From Nitratireductor arenosus (lineage in GTDB: Bacteria > Pseudomonadota > Alphaproteobacteria > Rhizobiales > Rhizobiaceae), in contig NZ_WPHG01000007.1 in NCBI RefSeq assembly GCF_009742725.1, positions 1 to 64,000 of the forward strand: DNA of 64,000 nucleotides, given 5' to 3'. The notes under the pieces were generated by a model. The model was not told where the DNA came from. It ran no database searches and was given only the letters and a program-made list of their open reading frames with translations. Positions 56,469 through 64,000 of the stretch are shown here, in pieces. The position numbers and the translations under genes are program-made. Numbering within the stretch: position 1 is the first letter of the stretch; each line of letters begins with the position of its first letter.

Positions 56469-57634
56469 GCCGCGACCTCGCCCGGGGCGGCGCCGAGGGC
56501 GTCAAGCCCTTTGGCGACGGCGGCGTCGAGCGCGCGTATCTGGCCGGCATAAAAAGCCGAACCGTCGATCGCGTCCATCCGCCCGGCCGCTTTCTCTACC
56601 AGCGCGGCGGCGAAGGCGGCCGGATCGTCGGCCACCGTGCAATTGGACGGCAGGTAGGAGATGCCGCGCAGCGAGCGGGATGTCGCCACCGACGGCAGCC
56701 CGAGCTCGAAGGTCTCGATGGTCTTCAATTGGACGCCGGTGCCGGCCTGCGCGATCAGCGGCACGACGGCAGCCTGGCGGACGAAATCGCCCGCATCCGT
56801 CACGCGGCCAACAAACTCGACCGTAGTGGGCACATGTCCCAGCCCGCCCGGCGCATGCCCGGCGATCCTGACGCGGAAATCGCGCGGCAGGCGCGGCGCC
56901 ACTTCGCGCAAAAACCAGTCGAGGCCGATACGGTTCGGCTCCCAGCTCCAGGTGCCGATCATGCCCGCCCCGAAAGCGATTTCGCGCGATCGCGACCGCG
57001 GCGGCGCGTCCCGCGTCACCAGCGCCAGCGCCGCCGAACGCGGCCCGGCCACGCCGAGCGCTTCGCGATCCTCCTCGGCAAGCGTGAAAACGAAGCGGGC
57101 CTGCCGACACAACCGGTCCTCCATGGCGTGCAAAAGCCGCGCCTCACGGCGAAAGAGCGCGCGCTGAAACACGTCGCGCGCGGCGGCGGCGTTTTCCAGT
57201 GCCGAGCGGAACTCGACATTATGCGCCACAAAGATCGACGGCTTGTCGGTAAAAAGATGTTCGTAGGCGCCGGCAAGCTGGACGGCGTTGAGCACATAGG
57301 CGTCGAACGGACCGATCCGTTCGAGCGCCGCGCGCAAATCCCGTTCAGACGCGGCGCGCATCTTGGCCGAAGACACCGTAAGACCCGACACGACCGCACC
57401 GGCCAGCCACCTCATTTTCTGGATCGCCGGAGCGCCCTCGGTACGCACATCGACCGACCCGAGCGCGACGGTATTCTGCGGATCAGACGGGGCTTTGCCG
57501 GGCCAGGTGTAGCCCAGAACCGTGACCCGGACGCCAGAGCGACGCAAGGCGGCGATGATCGCCGCGTTGGCGATCTCGTAGCCCGTCGTCGGCGCGCCAT
57601 CGGGGACGAGTGATGTAACAAAAACCAAATGCAT
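56465..57634 (-). CDS. GT4-type glycosyltransferase
   Basis: The 389-aa protein is a GT-B fold glycosyltransferase (MHLVFVTSLVPDGAPTTGYEIANA, FVAHNVEFRSALENA, GMIGTWSWEPNRIGLDWF, ETFELGLPSVATS with the E-x7-E like donor site). The donor and acceptor are not known. First gene of three coupled transferases on the minus strand, each with four-base overlaps. It faces the GT2 gene divergently, the CtrA box lying between them. Confidence 0.85.
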   Translation of the reverse strand: MHLVFVTSLVPDGAPTTGYEIANAAIIAALRRSGVRVTVLGYTWPGKAPSDPQNTVALGSVDVRTEGAPAIQKMRWLAGAVVSGLTVSSAKMRAASERDLRAALERIGPFDAYVLNAVQLAGAYEHLFTDKPSIFVAHNVEFRSALENAAAARDVFQRALFRREARLLHAMEDRLCRQARFVFTLAEEDREALGVAGPRSAALALVTRDAPPRSRSREIAFGAGMIGTWSWEPNRIGLDWFLREVAPRLPRDFRVRIAGHAPGGLGHVPTTVEFVGRVTDAGDFVRQAAVVPLIAQAGTGVQLKTIETFELGLPSVATSRSLRGISYLPSNCTVADDPAAFAAALVEKAAGRMDAIDGSAFYAGQIRALDAAVAKGLDALGAAPGEVAA

Positions 57635-57750
57635 GTCGCTTACCTGAACGTGACCCTAGCAGCCTTCGGTGAAGTCTTGCTTAAGCACGCAAGGGGCGTG
57701 CCTTGTGGCGGCGAAACGGGGACCGTGGCGGGGCAAAACCGGCACAGTGC

Positions 57751-57765
57751 TTAACCATGCGTTAA
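57751..57765 (+). promoter_or_regulatory. Perfect CtrA-type box TTAA-N7-TTAA
   Basis: TTAACCATGCGTTAAC (57751-57766) fits the CtrA consensus TTAA-N7-TTAA in full, with the frequent flanking CCAT and final C. It lies 45 nt before the GT2 start and 116 nt before the GT4 start, in the divergent region (57635-57810). A nearby hairpin GCACGC-AAGGG-GCGTGC sits at about 57687-57703. Confidence 0.6.
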
Positions 57766-57810
57766 CAGGCAGTGCGCTTTATGGACGAAACGGACGGCCA
57801 AGGTCTCTCA

Positions 57811-58809
57811 ATGCAAGCGCTCGCCACTGTCGAAAACGTCCGGCTCGTCGCACAATCGCCCGGTCTCGAGCCGGAAAAGGTACGGATTGCCGTCACCCTG
57901 CCGACTTTCCGTCGACCCGAACAGGTGCTGGAGACGATCCGCTCGGTCGCCGCCCAGAATACCGAACGGGGCTTCGCGTTGATCGTGATGGAAAATGACG
58001 CAGAACGGCACGCCGGGGCCGATGCGGCCGCGACATTGTTCGAAAATGGCACGGTGAACGGGCTTTTGATCGTGGCGGAGGAGCGCGGCAATTGCAGCGC
58101 ATACAATGCCGGCTGGTCGACCGCTCTGGCCGCCTTTGCCGAGCTGACCCATGTATTGGTGATCGACGACGACGAAATCGCCGGTCCCGACTGGCTCGAG
58201 ACCATGGTCGCTACCGCCGAAAGGCTGGGCGCCGACATCGTCGGTGGCCCGCAGGTGCCGATGTTCGAGGGAACGGGAAACGAGCATTGGGCGGGCCACC
58301 CGGTCTTCGCCCCGCCCTATCGCGAGACGCGCGCGGTCGAGGCCCTCTATTCGTCCGGCAATCTGCTCGTGTCGCGACGGGTGCTCGACGCCATGGAGCG
58401 GCCCTTCCTGGAGCCGGCGTTCAATTTCATGGGCGGGGGCGATTCGGATTTCCTGAGCCGCGCGGCGCGCAAGGGGTTCAGGCTCGCCTGGTGCGCGGAA
58501 GCGCCGGTGATGGAGACGATCCCGACCCGCCGCTTGGAAAGCGACTGGATCAGGGCTCGTTCACTGCGCAACGGCGTGATCTCTACGCTGGTGGAAAAGC
58601 GCAAGCGTGCGGGCGATCCGCTCGGCTCCATGCGTGTCGCGGCCAAGAGCCTCGCGCTGCTTGCCGCAGCGCCGCCGCGCAGCCTTTTGAGCCTGGCGCG
58701 CACCGGGTCGCTCACCATCGGCGCCTATCCGATCTACGTCGCGCTTGGGCGTGTGCTCGCCGAATTCGGCTATGCCAATGAGCAATACAGACAGGCTGAG
58801 AAGAACTGA
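57811..58809 (+). CDS. GT2 family glycosyltransferase
   Basis: The 332-aa protein has a GT-A start (VRIAVTLPTFRRPEQVLETIRSV), the DXD region (VLVIDDDEIAGPDWLE), and GGDSDFLSRAARKGFRLAW (acceptor/catalytic region). It is a class typical of polysaccharide synthesis. ATG 57811 is chosen since AAGG lies seven nt before it; an ATG at 57781 and GTG at 57772 exist without a site. Overlaps the polymerase gene (32 nt) if that begins at 58778. Confidence 0.85.
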   Translation: MQALATVENVRLVAQSPGLEPEKVRIAVTLPTFRRPEQVLETIRSVAAQNTERGFALIVMENDAERHAGADAAATLFENGTVNGLLIVAEERGNCSAYNAGWSTALAAFAELTHVLVIDDDEIAGPDWLETMVATAERLGADIVGGPQVPMFEGTGNEHWAGHPVFAPPYRETRAVEALYSSGNLLVSRRVLDAMERPFLEPAFNFMGGGDSDFLSRAARKGFRLAWCAEAPVMETIPTRRLESDWIRARSLRNGVISTLVEKRKRAGDPLGSMRVAAKSLALLAAAPPRSLLSLARTGSLTIGAYPIYVALGRVLAEFGYANEQYRQAEKN

Positions 58810-60088
58810 GGCCGTGCCGCTCGACGGCCCGACCCTACGCCAGATCTCGACGGTGCTGGCAACCGTACTGCTCGCGATCGTGCTGATTTCGTTCCGGCCG
58901 TTCCAGCCCGAAGGGCCGGCGTCCCAGGGCGGGGACATCGTCAACCAGATCGGCTTCGGCTCACTGGCATTGCTTGCCGGATTTTCGCTTCTTACGCTGT
59001 CCGACCGCAGGGTCGTGGCGATCATGGTCAGCCCGTGGTGGCTGATCGTGTTCGGATTTCTGGCGCTTTCAGTCTTTCACGCCATCGACCCCCCATCTGC
59101 GGGGCGCGCGGCACTGTTCACCGCGATCGGCGTGCTGGCGGTCGTCACCATCCTGGTGCTGCCGCGCGACGCCGATTCGTTCACGACCGTGCTGCTGGTC
59201 GCCGGCCTTGCGGCGGTTTTGCTCAGCTATGCGGGGCTGGTGCTGTTTCCGGCCACGGCGGTCCACTTAGGCGAAGGCGTCGAACCGCAGCATGCCGGGC
59301 TTTGGCGCGGCGCGTTTTCACACAAGAACGTCGCCGGACCGGTGATGGCCTGTCTGAGCTTCGCCGGGCTTTACGCCTTCCGCCGCGGCCGGCGCCGGGC
59401 CGGGGGCACGCTGCTGGTGCTCGCCATGGTCTTCATGGCAAATACGGGCTCGAAGACGACGGCAGGGTTGGTACCGCTGTCGATCGTGCTGGTGGCCCTT
59501 CCCGGCATTTTGGGTATGCGCTTTCTGACGCCACTGATCTTCCTTGGAACGATGATCGGGGCGACGCTCGCGACGCTGGGCATCGTCTTCATCGAGCCGC
59601 TCAAGGAACTGGCGCAACATGTCGCCCCCAACCTGACCTATACCGGGCGAACGGCATTGTGGGATTTTCTCGGCGGCATGATCGCCCAGAAACCCTGGTT
59701 CGGCTTCGGCTATGAGAGCTTTTGGGGCACGCCCTTCATCTATTACATGGATCAGCCCTTCGACCGCGCCTGGGATATCCGCGGCTCCGTGCACGGCCAC
59801 AATGGCTATCTCGACATCGCCGTGATCATGGGGCTGCCGGCGCTGGCGGCGTGCCTCGTCGCCTTCTGGATCGTGCCGCTTTTTGACTATATGCGCACGC
59901 CGCGCCTGAAGGAGAACATCTATCTGTCCGATTTCTTCATGATGATTTTGCTGTTCACCTCGCTGAACGCCTTTCTGGAAAGCTTCTTCCTTCGCCGGGT
60001 AGATCCGGTGTGGCTGTTTTTCCTCATGGGATGCCTGGGTCTGCGCATGGCTGCCCGTATCAGGATACCCTCCTCGTCACTGGACTGA
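58778..60088 (+). CDS. O-antigen polymerase/ligase family (Wzy/ExoQ-like) protein
   Basis: The 436-aa membrane protein has about 11 hydrophobic helices and a large loop with GRTALWDFLGGMIAQKPWFG and VHGHNGYLDIAVIMGLPA, typical of Wzy/WaaL (ExoQ-like) family that joins repeat units. ATG 58778 would overlap GT2 by 32 nt; a GTG at 58814 is the alternative. Both keep the whole first helix. It is likely in one operon with GT2. Confidence 0.83.
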   Translation: MSNTDRLRRTEAVPLDGPTLRQISTVLATVLLAIVLISFRPFQPEGPASQGGDIVNQIGFGSLALLAGFSLLTLSDRRVVAIMVSPWWLIVFGFLALSVFHAIDPPSAGRAALFTAIGVLAVVTILVLPRDADSFTTVLLVAGLAAVLLSYAGLVLFPATAVHLGEGVEPQHAGLWRGAFSHKNVAGPVMACLSFAGLYAFRRGRRRAGGTLLVLAMVFMANTGSKTTAGLVPLSIVLVALPGILGMRFLTPLIFLGTMIGATLATLGIVFIEPLKELAQHVAPNLTYTGRTALWDFLGGMIAQKPWFGFGYESFWGTPFIYYMDQPFDRAWDIRGSVHGHNGYLDIAVIMGLPALAACLVAFWIVPLFDYMRTPRLKENIYLSDFFMMILLFTSLNAFLESFFLRRVDPVWLFFLMGCLGLRMAARIRIPSSSLD

Positions 60089-60187
60089 GAGAAAAGAGAT
60101 TGCCGGTTGCGGCCACTGGTCCGTTACGGCATTGCTGCGGGGCTTACCAACCAGATCGGCGGCTGGGTCTGCCGGAGGAGATTGGAA

Positions 60188-61003
60188 TTGGCCGTGAAAG
60201 TATTGTTGGTCGGATGTGGCAATATGGGCCGCGCCATGCTCGTGGGCTGGCTGGTGTCCGGCAAACTGGCCGCCGCCGAGGTTGCCGTCGTCGAACCGAA
60301 CGAAGCCCTGCGCCAGCGCGCCTCCGAGACCGGTGCCGCAGTGGCCGAGCACGTTTCGCAACTACCCGCCGGGCTGCGACCCGAGCTAATCATCTTTGCC
60401 GTCAAGCCGCAGGTGATGCGTGCCGTCGTTGCCGAATATTGCGGTTTCGCGACCGGCCGCACGACCTTCGTCTCGATCGCCGCCGGCATCGGCATTGCGC
60501 TGTTCGAATCGCTGCTCGGCGAGAAAACCCCGATCGTCCGCTGCATGCCCAACACGCCCGCCGCAATCGGCAAGGGCATGATGGTGACGGTCTCCAACGC
60601 CCAGGTCGCACCGGCCGCCGAGACCTTCCTGGCCGACCTGCTCTCGGTCAGCGGAAGGGTGCTTAAGATCGACGACGAAGGCATGATGGACGCCGTCACC
60701 GCCGTGTCCGGCTCCGGCCCGGCCTATATCTTCCACTTCATCGAATGCCTCACCGCGGCCGGCGAACGTGTCGGCCTGCCCGCGGAAGCGGCGAAGCTGC
60801 TGGCGATGCAGACCGTGTTCGGCGCAGCCTCGCTGGCGGCCGAAAGCGATACCGCGCCCGGCCTCCTGCGCGAACAGGTCACCAGCCCGAACGGTACCAC
60901 CGCCGCCGCGCTGCAGGTTCTGATGGGGCAGGATCGTCTTCGGAAGCTGATCGCGGAAGCCGTCGAAGCGGCACGCGACCGCTCGATCGAGCTCGGGAAA
61001 TAA
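60188..61003 (+). CDS. proC: Pyrroline-5-carboxylate reductase
   Basis: ProC makes L-proline from pyrroline-5-carboxylate with NAD(P)H. The 271-aa protein has the Rossmann VLLVGCGNMGRAMLVGW, then PIVRCMPNTPAAIGKGM, and AVSGSGPAYIFHFIE with LLREQVTSPNGTTAAAL near the end. GGAGGAG at 60174-60180 lies seven nt before TTG 60188, which supports this rare start (MAVKVLLVG); the GTG at 60194 is the other possibility. It sits within the polysaccharide locus though unrelated. Confidence 0.94.
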   Translation: MAVKVLLVGCGNMGRAMLVGWLVSGKLAAAEVAVVEPNEALRQRASETGAAVAEHVSQLPAGLRPELIIFAVKPQVMRAVVAEYCGFATGRTTFVSIAAGIGIALFESLLGEKTPIVRCMPNTPAAIGKGMMVTVSNAQVAPAAETFLADLLSVSGRVLKIDDEGMMDAVTAVSGSGPAYIFHFIECLTAAGERVGLPAEAAKLLAMQTVFGAASLAAESDTAPGLLREQVTSPNGTTAAALQVLMGQDRLRKLIAEAVEAARDRSIELGK

Positions 61004-61057
61004 TCACGGCTCCGCCCCCTTCTCACGGCGCCGTGTCGCAGGTTCTCCTTACGTAGT

Positions 61058-62353
61058 TCAGGCAGCCGCGCGTGCCGCCAGGAGCGCACGCGCCTCGACG
61101 TCGCCCGCGACCGGGCGGGTGGCGCCGTTCCGCCTGGCATGGGTGTCGGCGAGTTTCCTCGACAGCCGCTGGAACGGCTTTTCAATCAGCAGATGCGCGA
61201 TCGCCGCCACGGCCACCACCATCGCGATCATCAGCGCCGTCATCAGCGTGCCGAAAAGCGGCCCGTTGAGGCCGAAGCCGTAAAAACCCTGCCCGTTTAT
61301 CTCGAAGACGCCGATCAGTTCGACCCCGACGATCCTCTCCACGATGCCGGCGACGTTGATCATGCGCGCCTGAACGAAAATATGCACCATGTAGATCCCA
61401 TAGGAGAGCGCTCCCAGCCAAAGAAACAACCGCGTCCCAAGCAGGCGGCTGATTATTCCCCCTTCATGCACAAAGATGCACAGAGCCAGAGCGAACACAA
61501 ACGGTGCCGCGATGCTAACCGCATTGCCGCCCGCGACCACGACGAAGGCGGCGACCATCACGATGGCGGCAAGCTCCGAAGCAGTCGCTCCCGCCACCGT
61601 TCCCACCGTCGGCCGCGCCGCCTGATCCGCTTTTGCCGACAGCAGGCTGGCCCCGGCCACGTAATAAAGCAGCGCACCAAGCGAAAAGCCGTAGACGCAT
61701 CGTACAAAACCCAGATTCCAGGTTGCATCCATGTAATCGGGCGAAAAGAGGTAGAGCACCGGCGGACCAGCGATAATAGCCGCGACCAAGGCGATCCAAC
61801 AGCGGCGCCCCAGCAAAACCACAAGCCCGCCGAAAAGGATGTATGTCCACAGTTCGGCCGAAATACTCCAGCTCGGGCCATTCCAGGCCAGCCGGCTGTC
61901 GAAGCCCAGGCCGTTGAGTAGTGCAAGGCTCGTCAGCAGTTCGGACGGGCTGTTGCCATCGGTAAACGGCATCGTACCATTTCCGGCGAGCGCCGGAACG
62001 GCCCAGCGCAGCGCTTCGAAGGCGACGAACAGAGCGAGGACCGCGATATGGAGCGGATAGATCCGGCCGATCCGCAGAATGACGAAGCGCATGTAGTCGA
62101 CGCCGTCGGCCAGCTTGGCACCATATCCATGGGCGATCACGAAGCCCGACAACACGAAGAAATAGTCGACGAACAGATAGGCGTTACGCACAAACGGGCT
62201 TTCGCCGATCGGGCCGGATACCGGAAAATGCATGATCGCCACGAGCAGCGCGCAGATGCCGCGCCATGAATCGAGAGTTTCCAGCCGAACATTGCCCTTG
62301 GCCGCGTTGCGATGTGCCGCCCTGATACGCGCCACCATGTCGTTCTGGTTCAT
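61058..62353 (-). CDS. Acyltransferase 3 family membrane protein
   Basis: The 431-aa protein begins with LETLDSWRGICALLVAIMHF (Arg and His of the family) and has about 10 hydrophobic helices, plus GGLVVLLGRR and FFVLSGFVIAHGYG. Such proteins O-acetylate or O-succinylate exopolysaccharides or lipopolysaccharide. Its location next to a polysaccharide locus suggests decoration of that polymer, but it is at the outer edge and convergent to proC. Confidence 0.88.
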   Translation of the reverse strand: MNQNDMVARIRAAHRNAAKGNVRLETLDSWRGICALLVAIMHFPVSGPIGESPFVRNAYLFVDYFFVLSGFVIAHGYGAKLADGVDYMRFVILRIGRIYPLHIAVLALFVAFEALRWAVPALAGNGTMPFTDGNSPSELLTSLALLNGLGFDSRLAWNGPSWSISAELWTYILFGGLVVLLGRRCWIALVAAIIAGPPVLYLFSPDYMDATWNLGFVRCVYGFSLGALLYYVAGASLLSAKADQAARPTVGTVAGATASELAAIVMVAAFVVVAGGNAVSIAAPFVFALALCIFVHEGGIISRLLGTRLFLWLGALSYGIYMVHIFVQARMINVAGIVERIVGVELIGVFEINGQGFYGFGLNGPLFGTLMTALMIAMVVAVAAIAHLLIEKPFQRLSRKLADTHARRNGATRPVAGDVEARALLAARAAA

Positions 62354-62461
62354 TCGACCGTCGTGCTCCCTCGTTCGGGCGCGGAAATTTCGTCGCGCGC
62401 CGCTGTCAATCCGAACAAAGCAAAAACCATGCCACCATCGACGGCCCGGTCGGCGGGATCG

Positions 62462-63781
62462 CTATCCGTAGAGCATCTGATCCTGGCGCCGGCGCAGCGC
62501 GTAAAGCCGCGTGCCGGGGTCGGGCGCGGCATTGTCGGCGGTCAGCAATTCGCCCTTCCGGACCGGCTTCAACACTTTGCCGCCTTCGAGCAGGCCTACG
62601 GGAAGCGCTTTCTTGGCGCGCGCGTCGGCCACCGTCATGGTGAAGGAGCGATAGCAAGTCTCGCCGATCGCGTCGAAGGTCTCGCCGGAAGCGAGATCGC
62701 GCTTGGCGAGCGCGCAGACCTCGGCCACGGGGCGCGGCAGGGGCACCATGTCGGGCTTGCCGGTCAGCATGATCCGTGCCGCCGTCAGCAGCACTTCCAG
62801 CGAGGTCAAATGGTAGGGCCGGAAGAAGCTGTAATAGGGACCCGTGCCGATATGCAGGTCGTCCATGCGCTCGATGATGCGCGGATGGGTCGCCTCGACG
62901 ATGACGAAGACGCCCGGCGCCACCCCCTTGCCGATCGTGTAGTCGACGACGCCCTTGCGCGAAAGAATGCCACCGTCCTGCCTGGGAATGAGGACCTGGA
63001 CCATCTCGTCGCGGTCCGCGTTCGGCCCGTGCATTCCGGGAACGTCGGGCACAAGGCCGGTGGCGTTGGCGATCGCGGCCATTTCGACCATGGTCTTGGA
63101 TCCGTCGACGAACTCGACCAGCATGCGCGGGTTCATGTTGCGCCGCGTCGCCTCCGCGACATAGTCGTCCGGCACCGCGTCGTGGTTGAGCGGATTGTTC
63201 TTGCCCTTGCCGGCCGAGACGATCGAATAGCCGAGCGCGGAGGCGAATTCGATCAGCTCCATGCATGATGACGGCTCGTCGCCCGCCCCGACCGAATAGA
63301 CCACGCCCAGCCGGTCGGCCTCCTGTTTAAGCAGGCAGCCTATCGTGACGTCGGCTTCGACATTCATCATCACCAGATGCTTGCCGTGCTCCATCGCCAT
63401 CAGGTCGAAATCCGCCGCCACGCCCGGCTTGCCGGTGGCGTCGATCACCACGTCGACCAGCGGGTTGGTGACAAGCAACTCGTTGGAGGTGATCGCGATT
63501 CCGCCGGCCTCGATCGCCGCCGTGACGGCCGAAGCCGTGCCGGCCTCGCGCGCCATCGCCTCGTCGCCATAGGCGATGCGGATCGCGGCACGCGCGGTAT
63601 GCGGCCTGCGCGTCGAGATCGCGCACACCTCGATGCCGCGCATCAACATGGCCTGGGTAACCAGATCGGTGCCCATCTCGCCGGAACCGATCACGCCGAC
63701 GCGCACAGGCCGGCCTTCATCCGCCCGCCGCGCGAGGTCACGGGCCAGACCGGTAAGAGCGACATTGGTCATGGACGGCAT
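62462..63781 (-). CDS. Homoserine dehydrogenase-like, SAF-domain protein
   Basis: The 439-aa protein has a Rossmann start (VRVGVIGSGEMGTDLVTQA), central sequence GAGDEPSSCMELIEFASALG and a C-terminal SAF-type domain (LPVGLLEGGKVLKPVRKGELLTADN). It resembles the COG4091 predicted homoserine dehydrogenase group, found in carbohydrate and polyol catabolic loci of rhizobia, not the classical enzyme. Substrate is unknown. Start: ATG 63781 with GCGGGAAA, or ATG 63772. A good promoter lies just upstream. Confidence 0.82.
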   Translation of the reverse strand: MPSMTNVALTGLARDLARRADEGRPVRVGVIGSGEMGTDLVTQAMLMRGIEVCAISTRRPHTARAAIRIAYGDEAMAREAGTASAVTAAIEAGGIAITSNELLVTNPLVDVVIDATGKPGVAADFDLMAMEHGKHLVMMNVEADVTIGCLLKQEADRLGVVYSVGAGDEPSSCMELIEFASALGYSIVSAGKGKNNPLNHDAVPDDYVAEATRRNMNPRMLVEFVDGSKTMVEMAAIANATGLVPDVPGMHGPNADRDEMVQVLIPRQDGGILSRKGVVDYTIGKGVAPGVFVIVEATHPRIIERMDDLHIGTGPYYSFFRPYHLTSLEVLLTAARIMLTGKPDMVPLPRPVAEVCALAKRDLASGETFDAIGETCYRSFTMTVADARAKKALPVGLLEGGKVLKPVRKGELLTADNAAPDPGTRLYALRRRQDQMLYG

Positions 63782-63807
63782 TTTCCCGCAAGCTTCGGTG
63801 GGCGGAG

Positions 63808-63835
63808 CTAGTAAACCCCATGCCGACAATGTCAA
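63808..63835 (-). promoter_or_regulatory. Putative sigma-70 promoter of the SAF-domain gene
   Basis: On the minus strand TTGACA (complement of 63830-63835) and TACTAG (complement of 63808-63813) are 16 nt apart. The -35 is perfect and the -10 moderate. Predicted start near 63801 gives a leader of about 20-30 nt before the ATG. Confidence 0.5.
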
Positions 63836-64000
63836 TCATCGCGCTGGCATCGCGCTGGCGCTGGCGCGCTTCATGCCCGTCCTGCGCATGTCTTGCAATT
63901 TTAGGTGTCTATAAAACAGTTGATGCACCAAATACGAGAAAAAATTGGTTCGATTCAGGCGTTTGTGCCAAAACCCCGTTCAAGATTGCTTAAAACTTTT

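Noticed and set aside
63841-63873. GCGCTGGC-type direct repeats near the right end
   Set aside because: Short GC-rich triplet-like repeat without flanking structure; too short and low-complexity to call a repeat element.
63947-63970. tRNA-like GGTTCGATTC followed by GTTTGTGCCA near the right end
   Set aside because: The bases flanking the TTCGATT loop do not pair (ATTGG versus CAGGC) and no acceptor, anticodon or D arm can be built, so it is a chance match.

Overview
This window is a continuous piece of a GC-rich alphaproteobacterial chromosome. The gene orders rpsF-rpsR-rplI-(cfa)-dnaB-alr-radA-cvpA-purF and rpoZ-rsh-DUF2062-acpS-lepB-rnc-era-recO, the phosphatidylserine synthase/decarboxylase pair, a TIGR02301 protein and CtrA-like promoter boxes all point to Hyphomicrobiales (Rhizobiales), probably a Phyllobacteriaceae-like genus; the genus is not determined. 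I see no tRNA, rRNA, insertion sequence, phage or CRISPR array.

Layout. 0-10.5 kb is a plus-strand housekeeping block: ribosomal proteins, cyclopropane fatty acid synthase, replicative helicase, alanine racemase, RadA, CvpA, PurF and an SDR. 10.5-16.8 kb is accessory: a secreted lectin-like protein, an unknown basic exported protein, a methyltransferase, an AraC regulator divergent from a cupin gene, a flavin monooxygenase and a RidA-family protein. 16.8-22.5 kb (minus) holds pssA-psd, an Atm1-type ABC exporter behind its ArsR regulator, and a LysM protein. 22.6-29.9 kb has a LOG-type phosphoribohydrolase and a minus-strand run cysS, three tandem GFA-fold genes, proline iminopeptidase, citramalate synthase and rarD, with four-base overlaps in its centre. 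30.2-38.1 kb carries an SRAP protein, a Nudix hydrolase, several conserved unknowns, ygfZ, an HD hydrolase, and a two-gene operon of a RimK-like ATP-grasp ligase and a GNAT/C39-peptidase fusion. 38.3-50.5 kb has mscS, an MFS carrier, and the minus-strand core operon from rpoZ to recO, with a MAPEG gene and a methyltransferase lying between era and recO, then folD. 50.6-62.4 kb is a surface-polysaccharide locus: Wzz-like co-polymerase, Wzx-like flippase, four glycosyltransferases including a WecG/TagA/CpsF member, a Wzy/ligase-type polymerase and an acyltransferase; proC lies inside it. 62.5-63.8 kb encodes a homoserine-dehydrogenase-like SAF-domain protein.

Most interesting points. (1) Two perfect TTAA-N7-TTAA boxes, the CtrA consensus, lie about 45-70 nt before start codons (a glycosyltransferase/polymerase operon and an 89-aa unknown). 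Two one-mismatch versions sit at similar distances before wzz and the MAPEG gene. Together with the WecG-family transferase this suggests a cell-cycle-controlled, possibly unipolar (holdfast-like) polysaccharide. (2) The Wzz-like protein has no tyrosine-kinase domain but a long Pro/Tyr/Trp/His-rich tail ending in an amphipathic helix. (3) The RimK-like ligase plus GNAT/C39-peptidase pair looks like an uncharacterised peptide ligation/modification system. (4) Three co-translated GFA paralogues precede a peptidase gene. (5) The arsR start codon lies inside its own putative operator.
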